NCBI GenBank assembly: GCA_030054015.1
Contig: JASGCR010000026.1
Span: 1-8,761 of the forward strand
Length of the DNA stretch: 8,761 bases
Reading direction: 5' to 3'
DNA from: Candidatus Symbiobacter sp.
Lineage (GTDB): Bacteria > Pseudomonadota > Alphaproteobacteria > Elsterales > Elsteraceae
Shown piece after piece: positions 5,110 through 8,761 of the stretch. The position numbers and the translations under genes are program-made. How positions within the stretch are numbered: position 1 is the first letter of the stretch; the number at the start of each line of letters is the position of its first letter. The notes under the pieces were generated by a model. That model searched no databases, was not told the origin of the DNA, and saw nothing but the letters and a program-made list of their open reading frames with translations.

Positions 5110-6456
5110 ATGGACAAATTTCACCGTTGGATCGATGATAACCGTGCCACCGAGGTTGAATGCCTGGTTCCCGATTTGGCGGGGCTGGCGCGCGGGAAAA
5201 TCCTGCCATCGCATAAATTTTTGGGGTCGCTCAAGGATGGCGGGCTGCGCATTCCGGAATCAATTTTCCTTCAAACTTTGGGCGGCGATTACCCGGATGA
5301 TTATGATGATTTGATCAATCCGGCCAATGCCGATGTCTATTTGCGGGCTGATCCCGACACGATCCGGCTGGTTCCTTGGTACAAAGAACCCACCGCCCAG
5401 GTGATTTGCGATTGTTTTTATGCCGATGGCGAGCCGGTGGATATTTCAGCGCGCGAGGTTTTGCGCCGCGTTTTGGCTCTTTATTTGACCAAAAATTGGG
5501 AACCGATTATTGCGCCGGAATTGGAATTTTATCTGGTTAAGGTCAATACCGATCCCGATTATCCGCTGGAACCGCCGGTCGGGCGGTCGGGGCGCAAGGA
5601 ATCGGCGCACCAGGGCTATAGCATCGATGCGGTCAATGAATTTGATCCGATATTCGAGGATGTCTATGATTATTGCGAAATTCAGCAAATCGATATTGAT
5701 ACCCTAAGCCACGAAGAAGGTGCCGGCCAGATCGAGATTAATTTCAATCATAATCGGGCGTTGGAACTGGCCGACCAGGTGTTTTTGTTCAAACGCACGG
5801 TGCGGCAAACCGCTTTGCGCCACGGGGTTTATGCCACTTTTATGGCGAAACCCATGCAGAATGAACCCGGCAGTTCGATGCATATTCATCAAAGCCTGCT
5901 CGACATTAGCAACGGCAAAAATTTATTCGCCGAGGATGATGGCAGCGACAGCAAAATCTTTCTCTCTTATCTGGCGGGGTTGCAAAAATATTTGCCCGCC
6001 GTGATGACCTTGTTGGCCCCGAATGTCAACAGCTATCGCCGCCTGCAACGTTATTCCGATGCCCCCATCAATGTCCATTGGGGGCGGGATAACCGCACCA
6101 CCGGCCTGCGCGTTCCTTTATCTTCACGCGAATCGCGGCGGGTGGAAAACCGCCTGGCCGGGGCCGATGTCAACCCTTATTTGGCGATTGCCGGGTCATT
6201 GGCGGCGGGTTATTTGGGGATCATTGAGGAATTGGAACCCACCGATCCTGTCACCGGCAGTGCCTATGAATTAGCCCATACTTTGCCGCGCCATTTACCG
6301 GATTCGATCCAAAAATTATCGCGCAGCAAACCGATGCGGCAAATTCTGGGCGAGCGTTTCATCAATGTTTATCTCAGCACCAAACAGGCGGAATATGATG
6401 CCTATATGCGGGTGATTTCCAGCTGGGAGCGGGAGTTTTTGCTGCTGAATGTGTAA
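5110..6456 (+). CDS. Glutamine synthetase family enzyme, gamma-glutamylpolyamine synthetase (PuuA)-like
   Basis: A 448-residue cytoplasmic ATP-dependent ligase that probably joins glutamate to an amine. The N-terminal beta-grasp part (1-105) is followed by the catalytic barrel. Metal and substrate residues are visible: APELEFYL (Glu137, Glu139), HEEGAGQIEINF (Glu203, Glu209), SSMHIHQS (His258, His260), NVNSYRRL (305-312), WGRDNRT (324-330) and RVENRLAGADVNPYL (Glu346, Arg348). The stretches ATFMAKPMQNEPGSSMHIH and LLAPNVNSYRR resemble E. coli PuuA more than ammonia-assimilating GlnA, and the GlnA adenylylation loop NLYDLPP is absent. The usual partners of a polyamine pathway (amidase, aldehyde dehydrogenase, aminotransferase) are not in the window, so the substrate is uncertain. 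AAGG at 5099-5102 is a fair ribosome binding site. The gene stands alone, with repeats directly downstream. Confidence 0.88.
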   Translation: MDKFHRWIDDNRATEVECLVPDLAGLARGKILPSHKFLGSLKDGGLRIPESIFLQTLGGDYPDDYDDLINPANADVYLRADPDTIRLVPWYKEPTAQVICDCFYADGEPVDISAREVLRRVLALYLTKNWEPIIAPELEFYLVKVNTDPDYPLEPPVGRSGRKESAHQGYSIDAVNEFDPIFEDVYDYCEIQQIDIDTLSHEEGAGQIEINFNHNRALELADQVFLFKRTVRQTALRHGVYATFMAKPMQNEPGSSMHIHQSLLDISNGKNLFAEDDGSDSKIFLSYLAGLQKYLPAVMTLLAPNVNSYRRLQRYSDAPINVHWGRDNRTTGLRVPLSSRESRRVENRLAGADVNPYLAIAGSLAAGYLGIIEELEPTDPVTGSAYELAHTLPRHLPDSIQKLSRSKPMRQILGERFINVYLSTKQAEYDAYMRVISSWEREFLLLNV

Positions 6457-6483
6457 GGGAAAGTCTGAAAATGTCCTAAAAAA

Positions 6484-6521
6484 GGGAGCGTCATTACCCG
6501 CCGCCGCAGCTAAAGAGCGGC
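6484..6521 (+). repeat. Truncated family B unit
   Basis: GGGAGCGTCATTACCCGCCG (6484-6503) is identical to the left arm of the full element 44 bases downstream. It is followed by a weak hairpin GCCGC...GCGGC (6503-6507/6517-6521) and then A residues; the inner arm is missing. It looks like a relic or truncated duplication of the left half. Confidence 0.7.
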
Positions 6522-6527
6522 AAAAAA

Positions 6528-6665
6528 GGGAGCGTCATTACCCGCCGAAATATCCGTGTAACGGATATTTCGGGTCGGGTAATCCCCCAGGAGTATTGAG
6601 GAATAATACTCCTGGGGGATTACCCGACTCGCCTCGTAAACGAGGCGGCGGGTAATGACGCTCCC
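6528..6665. repeat. Complete family B quadripartite palindrome
   Basis: Outer arms 6528-6547 and 6646-6665 are a perfect 20-bp inverted repeat. Inner arms 6574-6597 and 6605-6628 are a perfect 24-bp inverted repeat around a 7-base loop. Between outer and inner arms sit two unrelated hairpins: a 10-bp stem 6548-6557/6561-6570 on the left and GCCTCG-TAAA-CGAGGC (6631-6646) on the right. Each half can also fold by itself, since ATTACCCG in the outer arm pairs with CGGGTAAT in the inner arm, leaving an asymmetric bulge. It sits directly after the glutamine synthetase-like gene. Confidence 0.85.
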
Positions 6666-6804
6666 GTTTTTGGCATAAACCTCCTGGGGGATTACCCGAC
6701 TCGCCTCGTAAACGAGGCGGCGGGTAATGACGCTCCCGTTTTTGGCATAAACCTCCTGGGGGATTACCCGACTCGCCTCGTAAACGAGGCGGCGGGTAAT
6801 GACG
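6609..6804 (-). repeat. 72-base tandem array of family B half units (2.7 copies)
   Basis: The right half of the element at 6528-6665 is repeated with exact 72-base spacing, starting at 6609, 6681 and 6753. Each copy has the inner arm CTCCTGGGGGATTACCCGAC, the same hairpin GCCTCG-TAAA-CGAGGC and the outer arm CGGCGGGTAATGACGC. The first two are followed by an identical 19-base spacer ending GGCATAAAC; the third diverges after GACGC at 6804. Near identity points to recent tandem duplication. Both strands contain short open frames here, which I take as meaningless. Confidence 0.85.
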
Positions 6805-6869
6805 CCCCTTTTTTTGGGACTTATGTTGCCGCACTTAATCAGACCATCCTAAAGAATGAGTTAATCACA

Positions 6870-7268
6870 ATGACCAGCCTGACCCTCGGTAAAAGCCTAT
6901 TCACCACGAATTTCCGCCAAATTACGGTCTATCTGATAGTAAGTCTCATCACCATCTTGTTTGATGTCGGCACCATGTATGGGCTTATGACACTCGGTGT
7001 AAATGCGGTGGCGGCGGCATCGGCGGGATTTTTGGTGGCGTTTGTGGTTAATTTCGTTTTACATATGCGGGTGACCTTTGTCAGTCACCACAGCCTGGCG
7101 ATCTTTATTAAATTCTCATTGGTGGTTTTCATCAATTACCTTGTCACCCTGGCTTTTGTCGAAGCGGCAATTTTCCTGGCGAATGATGCCCTGGCGGGCA
7201 AAATGATTTCGCTGCCGGTTGTGTCCTTAATTGGGTTTGTTCTGTGCAAAATTTGGGTGTTTAAGTGA
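6870..7268 (+). CDS. GtrA-like four-helix membrane protein
   Basis: A 132-residue integral inner-membrane protein of the GtrA family (Pfam GtrA-like). Four hydrophobic helices are predicted at about residues 17-41, 46-64, 77-100 and 113-130. Family marks include the helix 1 start FRQITVYLIVSLITILFD (15-32), NFVLHMRVTF (61-70) and the C-terminal SLPVVSLIGFVLCKIWVF (114-131), equivalent to the usual GF..N+.WVF ending. Family members are thought to move lipid-linked sugars across the membrane or assist glycosyltransferases during polysaccharide or teichoic-acid-type modification. No glycosyltransferase is adjacent, so the substrate cannot be inferred. The ribosome binding site is weak (GAG at 6858-6860, 9 bases before the ATG). 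The gene sits between a repeat array and the convergent ankyrin gene. Confidence 0.9.
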   Translation: MTSLTLGKSLFTTNFRQITVYLIVSLITILFDVGTMYGLMTLGVNAVAAASAGFLVAFVVNFVLHMRVTFVSHHSLAIFIKFSLVVFINYLVTLAFVEAAIFLANDALAGKMISLPVVSLIGFVLCKIWVFK

Positions 7269-7270
7269 GT

Positions 7271-7302
7271 CGTTCAGAGTTCCCCTAAGCAAACTCTGAA
7301 CG
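7271..7302. terminator. Hairpin between convergent genes, related to family C repeat
   Basis: CGTTCAGAGTT (7271-7281) pairs perfectly with AACTCTGAACG (7292-7302) across a 10-base loop. It lies 3 bases after the gtrA-like stop and 15 bases from the ankyrin gene stop, a natural place for a shared terminator. Neither strand has a T tract, so Rho-independent termination is doubtful. AAACTCTGAA here matches 71-80 exactly, so the hairpin may be a repeat copy put to use. Confidence 0.4.
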
Positions 7303-7316
7303 CTGTGGCAACGACC

Positions 7317-8354
7317 CTAATCACGTGCGCCGGCGCCGACCAATAATTTGACCACTTCGGGGAAATTGCGTTCGCGGGCGATCTTAAGCGCGGTTTTGTC
7401 CGAGAAATCATATCCCATATATTTGCTCGGTTTGGCGCGTTCGTCCAATTTGGCATGAGCGACGATCAAGATCGAGGCGGTATCGGCGTGGCCTTCAAAA
7501 GCCGCCCACATAAGGGCGGTGGTGCCGTCCCGATATTTGCTGTCCAGCGGGGCGTTTTTGCTGATCAAATAGTTAAGCACATCGGCATGGCCTTTCCAGG
7601 CCGCGGCCATTAACGGCGTCCAGCCGGCTTTATTGGTGGCATTGATGTCGGCGCCATTTTCGATCAGGAATTTAACCACTTTCAAATTCCCGTTTTCCGC
7701 TGCGCGTACCAAGGCGGTGCCGCCGATCTCGGCGACTTGATTAATATCGACTTTGGCGGCGAGCAGCATCTTTAGCGCATCCACCGACCCGGCTTGGGCC
7801 GCCAGCAGCGACGCCGTGGCCAGCCCGGCGGTTGAGACGATTTGCAAATTCGCCCCGGCATCGATCAATAATTTCAGAATCTCGGTGTTATTGTTATAAG
7901 CCAGCAACATGGCGGCGGTGAAACCTTGAAATTGACTGTTGGTGATTTGGGCATCAAGGTCGGGACGGGCGGCCAATAAGATTTTAACGATTTCGGGTTG
8001 ATTGTTAAGACAGGCTTCAAATAAGGGCGTATAGCCATTCAGATTGCTGAGATTGGGATTGGCTTTGGCGTTGATCAATATTCTGACGATGTTGATCTGC
8101 CCCTTGGTAATCGCCGCCGAGAGTGCCGAATTGCGATGCGCATCTTGGGTATTCACATCGGTGCCGGATTTGAGCAACGAGATGACTTTGGCTTCGTCCC
8201 CGGCCTGGGCCGCGTCGATCAAGGCCACGGCCATCGCCGAATGGCCTGGAATCGCCATCGCCCCCAGCACAATCCCAAAGCCAAATATAATCCCAAATGT
8301 TCGATTGTATATTATTGAGACCTGATTAAGTTTATGACGAAAATATGACACCAT
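7317..8354 (-). CDS. Secreted ankyrin-repeat protein (nine repeats)
   Basis: A 345-residue protein whose N-terminus looks like a signal peptide: charged segment FRHKLN, hydrophobic core FGIIFGFGIVLGAMAI (20-35), and likely cleavage after HSAMA (38-42), suggesting the periplasm or outside. The rest is a solenoid of about nine ankyrin repeats. Typical cores are SALSAAITKGQINIVRILI (76-94), TPLFEACLNNQPEIVKILL (109-127), TALVRAAENGNLKVVKFLI (213-231), TPLMAAAWKGHADVLNYLI (246-264) and TALMWAAFEGHADTASILI (279-297); the first (ALIDAAQAGDEAKVISLL) and last repeats act as caps. Ankyrin repeats bind other proteins; the partner is unknown. A secreted form does not by itself imply a host effector, as many free-living bacteria have periplasmic ankyrin proteins. 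No strong ribosome binding site is seen; a minus-strand TATAAT at 8427-8422 is a possible -10. Confidence 0.9.
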   Translation of the reverse strand: MVSYFRHKLNQVSIIYNRTFGIIFGFGIVLGAMAIPGHSAMAVALIDAAQAGDEAKVISLLKSGTDVNTQDAHRNSALSAAITKGQINIVRILINAKANPNLSNLNGYTPLFEACLNNQPEIVKILLAARPDLDAQITNSQFQGFTAAMLLAYNNNTEILKLLIDAGANLQIVSTAGLATASLLAAQAGSVDALKMLLAAKVDINQVAEIGGTALVRAAENGNLKVVKFLIENGADINATNKAGWTPLMAAAWKGHADVLNYLISKNAPLDSKYRDGTTALMWAAFEGHADTASILIVAHAKLDERAKPSKYMGYDFSDKTALKIARERNFPEVVKLLVGAGARD

Positions 8355-8480
8355 GACCGTAACCCAATGCGAAAACCATTACCAATATCCATGTCGAGCC
8401 AATAGAAACTCGATAAATATAATTATACTTCAAATGAATTACTGAAATCTTAAGTTTTTTTGTGATGGGTGGTGTGATTG
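8355..8480. other. AT-rich intergenic stretch upstream of the ankyrin gene
   Basis: It holds the likely ankyrin gene promoter and a small inverted repeat TCGAG/CTCGA (8394-8398/8409-8413). No gene is seen; repeats begin at about 8478. Confidence 0.4.
8422..8427 (-). promoter_or_regulatory. Candidate -10 hexamer for the ankyrin gene
   Basis: A perfect TATAAT on the minus strand lies 68 bases upstream of the start codon in an AT-rich stretch. The hexamer 17 bases further upstream (AGATTT) is a poor -35 match, so this is only a candidate. Confidence 0.3.
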
Positions 8481-8520
8481 CCCGCCGCTTGACATCGAGC
8501 GTTAAAATGAGTGCGTCATT
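8481..8520 (+). repeat. 40-base direct repeat, left copy, flanking the second family B element
   Basis: Matches 8721-8760 at 37 of 40 positions, exactly 240 bases apart. It begins with the arm motif CCCGCCG and ends with GCGTCATT, so it looks like a degenerate family B unit (arm, decayed hairpin, remnant inner arm CGAGCGTTAAAATGA) followed by the start of the next unit. Confidence 0.7.
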
Positions 8521-8554
8521 GCCGTAGAAAAAGGAAGAGCGTCAAAAAGAAGAT

Positions 8555-8695
8555 CGTCATTACCCGCCGAATTGCAAGCGGATTTCCGCTTGCAATTCGA
8601 GTCGGGTAATCCCCCAGGAGGTTTATTCCCTCAATCCCTGGGGGATTACCCGACTCGCGCCATCCGTTACACGGATAGCGCGGCGGGTAATGACG
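8555..8695. repeat. Second complete family B quadripartite palindrome
   Basis: Outer arms 8555-8569 and 8681-8695 (CGTCATTACCCGCCG and its complement) and inner arms 8601-8618 and 8637-8654 pair perfectly and match those of the element at 6528-6665. The enclosed hairpins are entirely different: a 14-bp stem 8569-8582/8585-8598 on the left and, on the right, CGCGC-c-ATCCGT, loop TAC, ACGGAT-a-GCGCG (8656-8682). The conserved-arm, variable-hairpin pattern is therefore reproduced by an independent copy. Confidence 0.85.
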
Positions 8696-8720
8696 CTCTT
8701 AAGCTGCGCGGTCATCATTA

Positions 8721-8761
8721 CCCGCCGCCTGACTTCGAGCGTTAAAATGAGAGCGTCATTA
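8721..8761 (+). repeat. 40-base direct repeat, right copy, running into a further family B unit
   Basis: Partner of 8481-8520. Its last bases GAGCGTCATTA (8751-8761) are the start of the canonical outer arm, so another element very probably begins here and is cut by the window edge. Confidence 0.65.

Noticed and set aside
6484..6804. CRISPR-like array
   Set aside because: Repeats are palindromic throughout, the spacer is identical rather than unique, the period is 72, and no cas gene is present.
6449..6834. Overlapping open frames on both strands (about 68 and 98 codons) with repeating PPPRLRGESGNPPG-type peptides
   Set aside because: They are translations of the tandem palindromic repeat; periodicity comes from the 72-base DNA unit (24 codons) and no homologous protein or ribosome binding site is recognisable.

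Overview
The window looks like chromosomal DNA from an alphaproteobacterium of moderate GC content. The evidence is a DUF1491 protein (a family known almost only from Alphaproteobacteria), a CobQ of the cobalamin route, a single-chain PuuA-like glutamine synthetase relative, and GC-rich coding regions separated by AT-rich or repeat-filled gaps. I could not place the genus.

Layout. 1-446 holds no convincing gene; it contains the end of one palindromic element and two degenerate double-hairpin repeats. A secreted SYLF-domain protein (447-1292) is followed after 8 bases by cobQ (1301-2887). The gap 2888-3328 is almost filled by a ~315-base inverted-repeat element. A tandem universal stress protein (3329-4171) and a DUF1491 protein (4198-4536) form a short operon that converges on tRNA-Leu(GAG) (minus strand, 4541-4627). 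The AT-rich gap 4628-5109 holds a possible 41-residue membrane-associated small protein on the minus strand with a plausible promoter. A glutamine synthetase family enzyme (5110-6456) follows. 6457-6869 is a palindromic repeat array with a 72-base tandem section. A GtrA-like membrane protein (6870-7268) converges on a secreted nine-repeat ankyrin protein (minus strand, 7317-8354). 8355-8761 carries another full palindromic element and runs into a further one cut by the window edge.

The genes look like ordinary housekeeping and accessory functions (cofactor synthesis, stress response, polyamine or nitrogen metabolism, envelope) and do not form one pathway. The most notable content is between genes: several copies of a four-part palindrome in which conserved arms enclose hairpins whose sequence differs from copy to copy while base pairing is kept. 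Some copies carry compensatory stem changes. This looks like a family of structure-selected, REP/MITE-like mobile repeats. No transposase for it is present in the window.
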